In this document: one piece after another, positions 47,200-60,362 of the stretch
Position numbering within the stretch: the stretch's first letter is position 1
Layout of the letters: each line of letters opens with the position of its first letter
Source of the DNA: Solanum dulcamara
Lineage: Eukaryota > Streptophyta > Magnoliopsida > Solanales > Solanaceae
NCBI RefSeq assembly: GCF_947179165.1
Contig: NC_077238.1
Span: 76,313,257 to 76,377,256 of the forward strand
Length of the DNA stretch: 64,000 bases
Reading direction: 5' to 3'
The notes under the pieces: generated by a model
What the model saw: only the letters and a program-made list of their open reading frames with translations
What the model was told of the DNA's origin: nothing
Databases searched by the model: none
Translations under genes and position numbers: made by a program

Positions 47200-50100
47200 T
47201 GTAATGACCCTAAAGGTCATTTTTTTGAAATGTTTGTAAAATGACCATTTTACCCCTCCCTTTAGATGACCCGAGTCGTTTCTAATTGTTACCGGGTGTT
47301 GATTTTTAGAAAATCCCATGAAAAGTTAAGTCCTTGAAAATTTTGAGTTTCATAAGCTTTAAGTATTAAAAAGTGGTATTTGGGGTCAATCGAAGTTACG
47401 GGTCTCGGAATGGAATTCCGTCGATTCCATCAGCTCCGAAATGTCGAAATTGGCTTAGGAGACTTTACGGAATCAGTTTTGGAGTTGTAACGAAGTTTTG
47501 AGGCCTTGAGTTGAGAAATTGAGGAATTTTAAGTCAAGGTTTGACTTTGGTCAACTTTTGGAGTTTCGATGCTCGGAATGGAATTCCGACGACTCCATTG
47601 GATTCGGGAGATGGTTTTTGGTCTAGAAGAAGTGTTGGTTGAATTTTTAGAGGTCCCGAATCCGTTTTGGTATTTTAAAGGCCTAAGTTAGTTTAGTTGC
47701 GACTTTTTGAGTTTTGGGTCAATGAGATCTCGGATTCAAATTCTGATGTCCCGTCAGCTCCGGAATGACCAAATTAGGCTAGCAGCACTGTTAGATTGAC
47801 TATCGAGTCAATCGATACGAGTTTGGGGCCATTTATCGCTTTTGATTTTGAAAGTTAGCCTATGGTTGACTTTGGTCAACATTCTTTGAAAATATGCTCG
47901 AATGAATATTCTAACAGCGCGGTTAGTTCCAAAATATTGATTTTGATCTAGAACAACCCTTCGTTCGCTTTTTGAGGCTTCCGGACTAATATCGAGGCCC
48001 GTTGTGGAATAAGGCTTAAAATAGCTTTTGGGTGTGGGATCCACTTTTTATTAAAATGATCTCTTTTGGGAATTCTGAATGCGCCATTGAGTCCGGAACG
48101 TCAAATTTAGTGCGGTAGCATATTTGGTTTATTTTTATCGGATTTCGAACGAATTCCGAGTACCCCATCGGAGATTTTGGATTCTCCAAAATCTGAAAAA
48201 AAACACAGCAGTGCAGCAGACCCAATTTTTGGGATTTTTCTCCAACTTTAAAACCCCATAACTTGAGCATTAGGGCTCCAAATTGGGTGATTCAAAAGGC
48301 ACAATTGTGAGGTTTTTCATGGAGAACGCATTGGAGAGATTGAAAACTGATTTGGAGCATTCGATTCAGGTAAAAATCGCGATTTTAATTGCAGCTGTGT
48401 CCATTTTCGGATTGAGTTTTTGAAGAACTTTGAGTAATTATTTATGGACCTATATAAACCCGATTTTGGTGATTCAAGGGTCTAAATTCAAGAGAATATC
48501 GTGAGAAATCTTGTGGTAATCTCAGAAACGCGAGAAGAAGCTTTGTTCGAGGTAAAAATGCATTTTTAAGTTACTGATTTAGTCATTTTCGGAATGAAAT
48601 TTTGTGGAATTTTGGAAGAGTGTATCTTGGTCAATATAACTCCGTTTTGAGTGATTCTTGAGGCTAGATTGTGGGGTTTTTCGCAAGAAACGTCATGGTG
48701 TAATATTTTTGGATTGAAAGATTTTTGTTTTTGAGAAATCGACGTGTAAAGAGGCTGCCTTATATCGTTTTCTTAGTTTGAAAATATGGGAATTGATTTT
48801 TGATCATCTAACGTAATTTCTCACCCCGAATTGTGTTATAAATCTGATTTGTGAGCTTGGGGTGACGTTTAGAACCTATTTTAGAGGTCAAATCTAGAAT
48901 TTCGTATATGAGTTCCACAATTCTCGTTTTCGATCTCAAAATTGGTCCGTCTTTAAAAATTATGAAATTAGTGTCACAATGACTGTATTGACGTCGTGGT
49001 TCTATTTTTGACAGCTTGGAAACATTTTGAGGTAGTTCAGAAGGAAAAAGCTCCAACACAGTGATTTGGAGCCCGCGTGTTTAGCCTACAGGTAGGCTAC
49101 GGTTTACCTTTCTTTAGATTGAGCTGAAATATGTGAAAGCATGTTGAAATAGTTGGAAATTGGGTTGGGTAGTTTGATTGAATATCTTAGGTGTTAGAAA
49201 TCATGCTTTAGGCTTATTATCGGGTTTTTGGATATTTAGAAGTATGTGTATCTTGTCGTTATTTGTTAGTATTACAAGGGGAATTGAATGAGCATGTTGT
49301 TGATACGGTGGGGTATGTTGGCCTTAATATAGGATGTAAACTTGCTTTAGATGTCCCAGCGTCGCTCCGATAGATTTAGATCCTTATAGAATGGTGTAGC
49401 GGGCTAGTGCCTGACAGTTTGGCCTTAGCTAGGCGTTACTCTTGCTCTTAAAAATATCATCATCCCTAAATCGGTATAATCGTGACTTTCGTGATGCGTC
49501 GACAACACTAAATTTCGCGATCATTGATTTTTGCTCCGGTTTTAATTTTGGCGGCATATTGGTTGACTCATTGGGAAGGAAATTCTCAGTACTATTATTG
49601 TTTAGTTGAAAATGAGAATATTCGACACCATAGGATAAAATATCTGTGAGTATCTGGGTACCCAATCCCGGCCTCTATTCTGAATTATCGAGGAACATCC
49701 GGGTACCCGGCCTCCGCCGACTTGCTAGTATGACGAGCATTCGAGTATCCAGTTCTAGCCTCGATCATATCGATGTGTTACAACGAGCATCCTGGTACCA
49801 GTCCAGGCCTCGACCGCACCGATGTAATACAGCGAGCATCCGTGTACCCAGTCCCGACCTTGACCGCACTTATGTATTATGGCAAACATCCGGGTACCCA
49901 GTCCCAGCCTTGGCCACTTTGAACATTCGGGTGAGCATCTGGGTCCCAGTTCCGGCCTCGACCCCTAAGTCACCACTAGATTGATTGACTCTTAGAGATT
50001 TTGGGTTTGGAAATGATATAGTACTTCGGCTCCTAACATCTCAGATTCTTGATTCCTAGCCTTGGTAGTTGTAGCTATTCTGTGTACCCGGCGGGCTTAT

Positions 50101-50778
50101 GGGGGTTCATCCGAGTTTTTAATTAACTTGCGCATGAGTTTTCCGATTGGGCTTATGGGGCCAGTTGGATATAGTTACCTGTAGTTCTTATAGGTAGTAC
50201 TCTTTCCTCTTTTGATGCTTATGTTGACTCTTATTTAGGCTATTCTCCTATTTCATATTGTTTTTACCTTTTCTGCTCAGTCGGCCTATGATGCCTACTG
50301 GGTACCTGTTGTCTTGGTACTTATACTACACTCTGCATCTACTTTCATAATGCAGAACCGAGCACCAGCTACCGACGTGGATAAATCGAGCCTGTTGTAG
50401 TCAACTTCGGAGACTAGGGTGAGTACTTGACGTTTTTGGATCATTCTTGTCTCCTTCAGTATAAATGGCCTGTCTTTTGCCTTCTGAGACTAGCCAGTTG
50501 TTATATATATTTTCGGTCCACTTTTGGAACTTGTACTCGTATTTCATTTTGTGGCAGCTCTGTACTTGTGACTTCCAGGTTCTGGGAGGGATCTTTAGTT
50601 GTTTAAAACATATTTTGGTTTACTTTCGCTTATTAATTCTGTTTACTTTTATAATTCGATACTCTTATTTAGTTTCTGCCCTCAAACCAATTACTTAAAG
50701 TTCCGGGTTGACGGATTGGCTTACCTACTAGAGGGTTATAGTAGGTGCCATCATGACCTAAGGAATTGGATCGTGACA
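47200..50778 (+). repeat. 5' LTR of the chromovirus, 3.6 kb
   Basis: Starts TGTAATGACCCTAAAGGTCA and ends GGATCGTGACA, just before the primer site. The 3' boundary is supported by the matching end of the solo LTR. Unusually long, and includes a tandem array at 49640-49975. The short open frames inside are incidental. Confidence 0.88.
49640..49975. repeat. Tandem array of about 48-bp units inside the chromovirus LTR
   Basis: About seven diverged units share GAGCATC(C)GGGTACCCAGTC followed by CCGGCCTCGACC. It is GC-rich and gives a spurious plus-strand frame. Confidence 0.8.
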
Positions 50779-50780
50779 AG

Positions 50781-50795
50781 TTGGTATCAGATCCC
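50781..50795 (+). other. Primer-binding site of the chromovirus
   Basis: TTGGTATCAGATCCC lies two bases after the LTR end. TGGTATCAGA complements the 3' end of initiator-Met tRNA, the usual primer of this clade. Confidence 0.8.
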
Positions 50796-50986
50796 CAGGT
50801 TCATTGGTCTCACTTGTACAGAGCTAACGTCTAGTAGAGTCTCGCGGATAGGTGCGGAGACGTCCATAACTTATCTTCAGGAGGCTACAGGATATCATTA
50901 GGAACATTCTCTATGTTGTATCATTTCGTGCAGTATTGTGTCTTATTGATTTCGTGAAATCTCATTTGTTTTACTCTTTCACAGGA

Positions 50987-52798
50987 ATGGTTTGTACGCG
51001 CGGTACCACCGGTCATGATAATGCACCAAGGCCTAGCATGCCTAGAGGTCGTCCTCATGGGATAGGTAGGGGAGCGGCCCCAGCTCTTGACCCGGAGATA
51101 GAGCCGGAGCTGGTAGAGGAGCATCAGGACACTCCTATTCCTACTCATCCAGAGGGACCACCACCACCAGAACAGCCTCCAGCTGCACCAATTATGACCA
51201 CAGCACTACAAACAGCGATTGTGCATCTCCTCACAGCTATTGGAGTTGTACCACAGGCCCCGACCCTAGTATTGGGCATACCAGCACCGCAGAATCTGCC
51301 TATTCAGCCGGCACCTGAGGTTCAACTGCCTTCACCAGTTGTTGCACCCCCGCCAGCAGTTTCAGAGGGTATGATGTCATTGCAGGATCAGAAAATATTA
51401 GGGGTATTTCAGAGGCTGTCGCCCCCGATATTTTCTAGAGCAACTGGTGAGGATGCCATGGAGTTCTTGACTACCTGTCAAGAGCAACTCCATTCCTTGG
51501 GTCTTATAGAGTCCAGAGGCGCCGACTTCACTGCTCACCAGTTCAGAGGGGCAGCCAGACAGTGGTGGCGCTCTTATTTGTAGTCCAGACCAGCTGAGTC
51601 ACCACCATTGACATGGGACCAGTTCTCAGAGGCTTACTTGGCTCAATACATCCCTAGGAGTGTTTGGAACCGACTTTGGGATCAGTTTACTTAGTTGGAA
51701 CAGGGCCATATGACGATTGCAGAGTATGAGGCTAGATTTCATCAGCTTTCCCGACATGCCACTATGATTCTACCCACTGAGGAGGAGCGGGTACGATGTT
51801 TTATGAGTGGATTGAGACCTTACCTGAGGTTGGGGATCGAGCACCTAGTTTTTGTGGGGCGCACTTTTCTGGATATGGTGGATCATGCTCGCACGATCAA
51901 AATTATTCATCGCCAGGCCCAAGGGGGTAGCGATAAGAGACCCAGACATCAGGGTAGCTTCAGTGGGTCCCATTTTAGAGGCCATGATAGTTATGACAGG
52001 CCCCGCCAGCGATTTCGGCAGGATAGGTACCAGCAGGGTCAGTCCAGCCGGCCGATTCAGGCCGCCCTACCAGTAGTTGAGGGTAGTCAACCCCGTTTGG
52101 GGAGTTCCATCGCAGGGCAGAGCTCGAGGGGATCAGGTCTGCTTTCTTCCTACCGCGGATGAGTTATCACGGGTCGCTCAGCTTCAGGATGTTTTGATTG
52201 TGGCTCACTGGAGCACTAGGCTAGGGAGTGTCCCGGCCGGGCTAGACCATTGGTAGTAGCACCACCTCCACCAGGAGGTATAGATCGGGGTCACGGCCGC
52301 GGCGATGGTCAGTAGGGTATTCGAAGAGGTTCCCGAGGAGGAAGGTCAGGTGGTAGGGTGAATATTCGTGAGAGAGGTCGACATGGCCACTTTTATGTTG
52401 CTACGGTAAGGGCAAAGGCTGAGGCATCAGATGATGTTATCACAGGTACTATCCTTATTTGTCAGCAGACTGCTTCAGCTTTATTTGATTCAGGTTCCAC
52501 GTATTCCTATGTGTCTATATATTTTGCTCCATGTTTGGGTATTCCTTATGAGTCACTTGAGGTCCCGTTACATGTTTCGACCCCTGTAGGGGATTCTTTA
52601 GTAGTGGATCAGGTTTGTAGATCCTGTGCAGTGACTATTCAGGGGCATGAGACTCGGACAGATCTTATTTTACTTGATATGCTGGACTTCGATGTTATTC
52701 TGAGAATGGATTGGCTATCCCCTCATCATGCGGTTTTGGACTGTTATGCCAAGACCGTTACATTAGTCATGCTTGTTATTCCCCTGGTCTTATGGTAG
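50987..52798 (+). pseudogene. chromovirus gag and protease, several nonsense codons
   Basis: One frame from ATG 50987 (MVCTRGTTGHDNAP) without frameshifts but with stops at 51581, 51692, 52160, 52217, 52313 and 52796. It holds a Pro-rich N-terminus, a retrotransposon gag domain (FSRATGEDAMEFL, FRGAARQWWRSY, IAEYEARFHQLSRHA), an Arg/Gln/Ser-rich linker, and a CCHC knuckle (CFDCGSLEH, then TAG, then AREC at 52190-52231). The aspartic protease follows, with active site LFDSGSTYSYVS at about 52485 and LLDMLDFDVILRMDWL. Gag packages the RNA and the protease cleaves the polyprotein. Most stops are TAG. Confidence 0.88.
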
Positions 52799-55700
52799 GG
52801 TGTTTATAGTTGCTCACCGACTGGGATCATATCCTTTATGTGGGCCCGACGGTTAGTTGCATCCGGGTGCTTAGCGTAATTAGATTATGTCCGTGATATG
52901 TCCAGCGAGGCCTCTACTATTGATTCAGTTCCTGTGGTTAGGGAGTATACTGATGTCTTCCCTACTGACCTACCTGGTCTACCCCTAGAGAGAGATATTG
53001 ACTTTGCCATATATTTGGAGCCGGGAACTAAGCCTATTTCTATACCACCTTATCATATGGCCCCTACAGAGCTCAAGAAGCTCAGCGTGAAGCTTGAGGA
53101 TCTTTTAGGTAAGAGATTTATTCGCCCGAGTATGTCGCCGTGGGGTGCGCCTATCTTATTTGTTAAGAAGAAAGATGGGACTATGTGGATGTGTGTTGAT
53201 TACAGGTAGTTGAACAAAGTGACGGTGAAAAACCGTTACCCTATGCCCCGTATCGATGATCTATTCGATCAGCTCCAGGGTGCGATCGTATTTTCTAAGA
53301 TTGACTTGAGGTTTGGCTACCATCAGTTGCGGATTAGAGCAGCCGACATTCCTAAGACTACTTTTCGGACTCGCTATGGCCACTATGAGTTTCTTGTGAT
53401 GTCTTTTGGGCTTACTAATGCCCCCGCAACTTTTATGGACTTTATGACTCGAGTATTCAGACCTTATCTTGACTCCTTCGTGATTGTATTCATCGATGAC
53501 ATACTGATATACTCGCGGAGTAGGAAGGAGCACGAGCACCACTTGAGGGTTGTGCTCCAGACTTTGAGAGATCAGCAGCTTTATGCTAAATTCTCAAAAT
53601 GCGAGTTTTGGTTGGAGTCTATGGCATTTATGGGACATGTGGTGTCTAGAGAGGGTATCAGAGTGGATCCAATGAAGATTGAGGCTATTCGTGATTGGGC
53701 TAGGCCCACATCTGTTACTGAGATTCAGTGTTTCATTGGATTGGTCGGGTATTATAGACGATTCATTGAGGGTTTCTCTACCATTGCAGCCCCATTGACC
53801 CGTTTGACCCGCCAAGATATTCCCTTTGTATGGTCCGAGGAGTGTGAGTGAAGCTTTCGAAAGCTTAAGGAGTTTCTTATCACCGCTCCTGTTCTAACTC
53901 TACCAGTTTAGGGAGAGATCTTTTCGGTATATTGTGATGCTTCTGGTGTAGGTCTTGGGTGTGTACTGATGCAGTGTGGCCGGGTGATTGCTTATGCTTC
54001 CAGACAATTGAGAGTGCACGAGCGCAACTACCCCACCCATGACTTGGAACTGGCAGTGGTAGTTTTCGCGCTTAGGATGTGGAGATACTACTTATACGGA
54101 GTCCATTGCGAGATATATATAGATCACCGCAGCTTACAGTACATTATGAGTCAAAAAGATCTTAATTCTAGACAGCGGCGTTGGATTGAGCTACTGGCCG
54201 ATTATGACATCTCTATTCTTTACCACTCGGGAAAGGCGAATGTAGTAGCAAATGTCTTAAGCCGGAAGATGGGGAGTATGGGTAGTTTAGTTACTTGTCT
54301 GCTGCAAAGCGACCCCTAGCCTTGGACATCCAATATTTGGCTAATCAGATGGTCAGGTTAGAAATCTCAGATTCCGAACCGATTTTGGCTTTTGTGGGAG
54401 GTGGATCATCTCTACTGGACCAGATTCGTGGCCGATAGTTTGAGGATGGAGAATTGGTAAAGCTTCGAGAGTTAGTATTGTGAGGCGAGGGTGGCCAGGA
54501 TTCTATAGATTCGGATGGAATACTAATGTTCGATGGTCGCCTTTGTGTTCCCAGAGTTGGAGATTTCATTCAATTGATCCTTTACGAGGCCTACGATTCT
54601 AAATATTCTATCCATCCGGGCACCGCAAAGATGTATCGGGATTTGAGACAATATTACTGGTGGAGTGGTATGAAGAGAGATATAGTGGAGTATGTATCCC
54701 ATTATTTAAGTTGCCATCAGGTTAAGGCGGAGCATCAGAGGCCTAGTGGAGTCTTTCAGAGATTACCGATTCCCGAGTGGAAATGAGAATGAATTACCAT
54801 GGACTTCATGATGGGATTGCCTCGATCATCCAAAGGTAATGATGGTATTTGGGTCATCGTTGATCGATTGACCAAGTCAGCGCATTTCTTGCCAGTACAG
54901 TCTACTTTTACTGTAGATCGTCTAGCTCAAATCTATATTCAGGAGGTGGTCCATCTGCACGGGGTACTGATATCCATTATATCAGATAGGGATCTCAATT
55001 TACTTTTAGTTTCTAGAGGGCCTTTCAGAGAGAGTTGGTCACCCGGGTTGATCTTAGTATGACATTTCATCCACAAACCGACGGTCAGTCAGAGCGTACT
55101 ATTCAGGTTCTAGAGGATATGTTGCGAGCTTGTGTATTAGAGTTCAAGGGTCATTGGGAGAAGTATTTAGCTTTGGCAGAGTTTGCGTACAACAACAGCT
55201 ACCACTCTAGTATTCAGATGGCCCCATTTGAAGCTTTATATGGTAGGCGTTGTCGTACTTCGGTTGGTTGGTTTGAGTCTTCAGAACCTAGGCCACACAG
55301 TACCGATTTACTTCAGGATGCCATAGCCAGAGTTCGGGTTATTTAGGAGAGGTTGAGGACAACTCAGAGTAGGCACCAGAGTTATGCTGATCGTAGGCGT
55401 CGACCCTTGCGCTTCGAGGTGGGAGATCGGGTGTTCTTATGGGTATCGCCCTTGAAGGGCGTGATGTGATTCGGCAGGCGAGGTAAGCTTAGCCCTAGGT
55501 ATATCGGGCCATTTGAGATTCTGAGGAGAGTTGGAGAGGTTGCTTATGAGTTGGCTTTGCCACCAGCATTTTCAGCTATACACCCTATTTTTCACGTTTC
55601 TATGCTGCGCCGGTACATTCCAGATGAGTCTCATGTGCTTCAGTATGACTCTGTTAAGTTGGATGATCGCCTGAGTTTTGTTGATGAGCCAGTTGCTATT

Positions 55701-55934
55701 CTAGCCAGAGATGTTCGCCAACTTCGTTCTAAGTCCATCCCTGTGATTAAGGTTCAGTGGCGCCATCGTCCGATCGAGGAGGCTACATGGGAGACCGAGC
55801 AGGAGATGCGGGAGCATTTCCTCAGCTTATTTGAACCTCCAGGTATACTCTTGTTCTTACTTTCGCGGACGAGAGTTCTTTTAGTAGTGGATGTTGTAAT
55901 GACCCTAAAGGTCATTTTTTTGAAATGTTTGTAA
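52799..55934 (+). pseudogene. chromovirus pol (RT-RH-IN-chromodomain), broken
   Basis: Continues the gag frame, with stops at 52877, 53207, 53849 and 53909, then shifts frame between 54319 and 54526 and again near 55010. Reverse transcriptase has [25 protein letters not shown] and the catalytic [10 protein letters not shown]. RNase H has [10 protein letters not shown] and [15 protein letters not shown]. Integrase has HPGTAKMYRDL, a zinc motif in which the first Cys is replaced by Tyr (HYLSCHQVKAEH), TMDFMMGLPRSSKG, a degraded SDRDLNLL and FHPQTDGQSERTIQVLE. It ends with a chromodomain-like [17 protein letters not shown]. Chromodomains are thought to direct insertion to heterochromatin. Confidence 0.88.
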
Positions 55935-56868
55935 AATGACCATTTTACCCCTCCCTTTAGATGACCCGAGTCATTTCTAATTGTTACCGGGTGTTGATTT
56001 TTAGAAAATCCTATGAAAAGTTAAGTCCTTGAAAATTTTGAGTTTCATAAGCTTTAAGTATTAAAAAGTGGTATTTGGGGTCAATTGGAGCTACGGGTCT
56101 CGGAATAGAATTCCGTCGATTCCATCAGCTCCAAAATGTCGAAATTGGCTTAAGAGACTTTACGGAATCAGTTTTGGAGTTGTAACGAAGTTTTGAGGCC
56201 TTGAGTTGAGAAATTGAGGAATTTTAAGTCAAGGTTTGACTTTGGTCAACTTTTGGAGTTTCGATGCTCGGAATGGAATTCCGATGACTCTATTGGATTC
56301 GGGAGATGGTTTTTGGTCTAGAAGAAGTGTTGGTTGAATTTTTAGAGGTCCCGAGTCCGTTTTGGTATTTTAAAGGCCTAAGTTAGTTTAGTTGCGACTT
56401 TTTGAGTTTTGGGTCAATGAGATCTCGGATTCAAATTCTGATGGTCCCATCAGCTCCGGAATGACCAAATTAGGCTAGCAGCACTGTTGGATTGACTACC
56501 GAGTCAATCGATACGAGTTTGGGGCCATTTGTCGATTTTGACTTTGAAAGTTAGTCTATGGTTGACTTTGGTCAACATTCTTTGAAAATATGCTCGAATG
56601 AATATTCTAACAGTGCGGTTAGTTCCAAAATATTGATTTTGGTCTAGAACAACCCTTCGTTCGCTTTTTGAGGCTTCCGGACTAATATCGAGGCCCGTTG
56701 TGGAATAAGGCTTAAAATAGCTCTTGGGTGTGGGATCCACTTTTTATTAAAATGATCTCTTTTGGGAATTCTGAATGCGCCATTGAGTCCGGAACGTCAA
56801 ATTTAATGCGGTAGCATAGTTGGTTTATTTTTATCGGATTTCGAATGAATTCCGAGTACCCCATCGGA
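55895..56868 (+). repeat. Truncated 3' LTR of the chromovirus
   Basis: Matches 47200-48172 of the 5' LTR from TGTAATGACC to CCCCATCGGA, then stops; the next bases (TCATTAATTC) do not belong to the LTR. About 2.6 kb of LTR is missing. Confidence 0.9.
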
Positions 56869-56949
56869 TCATTAATTCATAGTAATCATACAAAATATGC
56901 ATAGGTATGTTTGTGTTTGAACTGCATTTTGACTTGATTCTTGTCCTGC

Positions 56950-58290
56950 TAAGATACATGAGCAACCCTACATAAGGGTTTAGTCTTTCACTATTTCAAA
57001 ATAATTTCTTCACAATTTTAAAACTTGGGGCAGTTGTTTTAAAAAAATAGTTCAAATACGCTCTCCAAAGTTCAGCTAAGAGGGCAAATCAACAATTCTC
57101 TTAAATCCAAATCTCCTAGACATCAGTGCCAATATCGACCTTACATTCAAACCTTCACTCAACTTTGATCCCGGAGCATAGGACATGAGTTTTTTTTCGA
57201 GCATCGTAGGTTATGAAATATGAAGTTTTGGCCTTCACTTTCAAAATTAAGATCTCAACACTCTCTCAATCATTCAATCCTTCCGACAACAGCGAAGATG
57301 AAACAACATCATCTTTGAAACTCATGGGAGAATCACACTAACAGTCGATTTTAAATCGGATGCATTACTTGATCACATGGCCTAATTCTAATACCTTTTA
57401 TTCTTATCATCTGAGAGGGACTTTAATACATTGTTATTTGATTCTTGAAGGTTAAACGATCCCTTAACTTCACATGAGACAATATCAGACCTCAAACTTT
57501 TTGAGGCATCAATATTTAATGGGGCAGACAAATTAAGGGAGTTTTGGATCAAACGGTCACATTTTTTTTTATATATTATCTTTTATGGCTTCCCTATTTT
57601 CTTTCATTTTTCATATTTCTATAGGAGAACCAACCCTACCTACAGGTGGGGATGATCACAATAATTCACAATCATAAAGGCATCTAAAAAAAATACCAAT
57701 AAATGCCCTCGCAAACAACTGAGAGGCAACAACATGTCATCTCCAACAATAATTGGAGACTATCACAATAATAATCGCTCCATAAGACTTGGGAGATCAC
57801 AACAATGTTTGTGGGAGTTACTCTCTCATCAAGGATGTCGCCAACACTCAGCATACGAGGTATCGCTCTGAGTTTTTTTTTATATCTTTTGCATTAATTT
57901 TGTACATATTTTTATATTCGGTAAATATCTTAATATGTTGTCTTACATTATTTTAGAGGTGAATTTTTTTTTCTTTTTCTACACATACATTTGGTACTGT
58001 ATTTTCATGAACTATATGTAGTAACCCTTCTTGGGTTCAATATTCCTTATTAAAAAAAAGAAGGAAAAAAAAATTGTACATACATTTAGTTTGTCTTTTC
58101 ATGGACTAAGTGAATCTAATTCTCATCTCGATGAGATACATAAGAAAATTATTCTTGGGTTAGGTACTCATTACAAAAAAAAATTGCTTGCTTAGCAGCT
58201 TATACTATAGTGCCTAAACTACACAGACCTGATACTTGTTTTCTACTAGATACGTAGGCAACCCTTATTTGGGTTCGGTCTTTTTTTTTT
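56950..58290 (+). repeat. Dispersed copies of a GATACGTAGGCAACCC motif
   Basis: Four degenerate copies, near 56953, 58014, 58135 and 58249. Each reads roughly (A)GATAC(A/G)T(A/G)(A/G)GCAACCCTT followed by GGGTT(C/T)(G/A)GT(C/A) and then a T- or A-rich run. The clearest is 58249-58284. Confidence 0.55.
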
Positions 58291-59696
58291 CAAAAACAAT
58301 AATAATAAAAAAAGAATTAAAGTCTGAACTTGATTGGTACCAACATTGTTAGGAGTGTGCATAAGGAAGAAATATTTGGTATGATGGAGAGGATCAACCT
58401 CATGGTAAACCATAAATTATTTTGGTACCTCTTAATTGCGCTTTAGTGACACTTGAGAGAATTCTCTTGCATACATCTAATTCAAGAACGAAATCTACCT
58501 CATTGTTTCATGTGCATTTGTGTGGTGAACCTTAGATTAATTCATTACATTGCAATGTTGATCTAGAACTTGGCCTAAATGTCTATTAAGATAAAATTAT
58601 GAGTAATGTTTGATTTGAAAAATGACTGTAGGCCTTCTTTAACCCATTTGTGCCTTTCAAAGCCTACCAAATGACATTAACCCTTAGCATGTCCTACTTT
58701 GAGCCCAAGCCTTTTCTTTGGACAACCACATTTTAGCCTATATCCTTTCTGAGTGCTTATATGGACTATCTCTCTCTTGGCCTGACCTTTTTGAGCGTAC
58801 TGAAGATGTGTGAGTTACAAAAGAATATTCAAGGTTCAAAGTTGTCAAAGACAAAAATTTAGAAGTCTTTCAATTTTTAGGATGCAAGAATGACTTCAAA
58901 AGAAAAGAAAGTTGAAATTTTTTCACAAGTTCAGGCAAGCAAAATTGCAACAAAAGAAGAATAATATTCTAAAAAAATAGGAGAAACTTCAAAAGATTAT
59001 TAGAAGAGGAAAAACTCAGACAAGTTAATCTTCAAAAGAAGTCCAAAAGAAAACAAAAAAGGTACAACAATGAGGATTAAGCTCTAAAAGCATAACAAAA
59101 TGTTGAAACCACAAATTCAGTGCAATGCTCAAGATGGAATTAAGTCGCTTTTATTCCAAATGACTATACTACCCGTCCCTAAGCCTACATTACAAGCCAA
59201 TAACAAATCCTACATGATTTCATTTCAAATATTCTCACATTAGTAGAGATTTACATGGAGGCCAAGCCTATGGTGTCACAATTGCATGCATGAATATCAT
59301 TCTGAGCGTGAGCGTACTTTCCAAAATGTCCTAAAATTATAATATTCAAATATTTGAAAAATAGGACTTTCTTTGTGGTGAGGGAACTTGAAACATGAGG
59401 GACAGATATAGTTCAAAACATTGTTTGAAATAAGACAAACAAATCGTGTCGACACTTAGATATGTTTGAGGTACCACTTGGAACTATAGAAATTACTTTG
59501 ATGTTGATCTTGGTTAGCTGAAAAAAATGGTGGAATTCTTATACACAATACTAATTATTGGTACCAACTGAAGTCAAGATGTGATTCTTTCTTTTTCACT
59601 TTTCAACATTTCTTACAAAAACAAACAAAAAATGAAAATAAAAAAATAACTCATGTTTTCCCCCTCCAGATATGGGCATTTTAAAATTCAAATACG

Positions 59697-60362
59697 GGCG
59701 CCCACCTTCTAATGCGAGTATTTCATTATATTTTATAGGTGCCCACCTTCTAATGTAGGGATTTCAGCACATTTTATAGGCGTCCACCTTCTAATGCGAG
59801 TATTTCAGCACATTTTATAGGTGCCCGCCTTCTAATGTGGGTATTTCAACATATTTTACAAGCGCCCACCTTCTAATGTGGGTATTTCAGCACATTTTAA
59901 TGCGGATATTTTATCATATTTTATAGGCACCCACTTTCTAATGCGGGTATTTTAGCACATTTTATAGGCGTCCACCCTTTGAAGTGGGTATTTCAGCACT
60001 TTTCATAGGTGCTCACCTTTTAATGCGGGTATTGCAGCACATATAGGCACTCACCTTCTAATGCGGGTATTGCAGCACATTTTATAGGCACTCACCTTCT
60101 AATACAGGTATTTCAACACATTTTACAGGCACCCACCTTCTAATGCGAGTATTTCAGTATATTTTATAGGCACCCACCTTCTAATACGGGTATTTCAATA
60201 AATCTCACATGCACCCACCTTCTAATACGGGTATTGTATTATATTTTACAGGCACCCACCTTCTAATGCGGATATATCAAAATATTTTACAGATGCCCAC
60301 CATTCTAATGAGGGTATTTCAGTACATTTTTATAAGCACCCACCTTTTAACGCATGTAATCA
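59697..60362 (+). repeat. Minisatellite of about 16 copies of a 41-bp unit
   Basis: The unit reads approximately GC(A/G)CCCACCTTCTAATGCG, then GGTATTTCAGCACATTTTATAG, 41 bp in most copies. One copy near 59895 is a partial fusion and one near 60020 is short. Divergence between copies is moderate. Confidence 0.9.

Larger units (their letters stand above)
47200..56868 (+). mobile_element. Ty3/gypsy chromovirus (Tekay/Del-like) with truncated 3' LTR
   Basis: Contains a complete 5' LTR, primer site, gag-pol and only the first 974 bp of the 3' LTR, which stops abruptly at 56868. The left flank is ACTAA (47195-47199); no right duplication can exist. The pol order (protease, reverse transcriptase, RNase H, integrase, chromodomain) defines a chromovirus. 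The two LTR copies remain very similar, mostly differing by transitions. The solo LTR at 16685-20109 belongs to the same broad family. Confidence 0.92.

Noticed and set aside
47808..48270. Minus-strand frames repeated at 56504-56740
   Set aside because: They occur in both LTR copies of the chromovirus; the duplication is explained by the LTRs and there is no known protein.
49646..49984. 112-codon plus-strand frame
   Set aside because: Translation of the 48-bp tandem array within the LTR.
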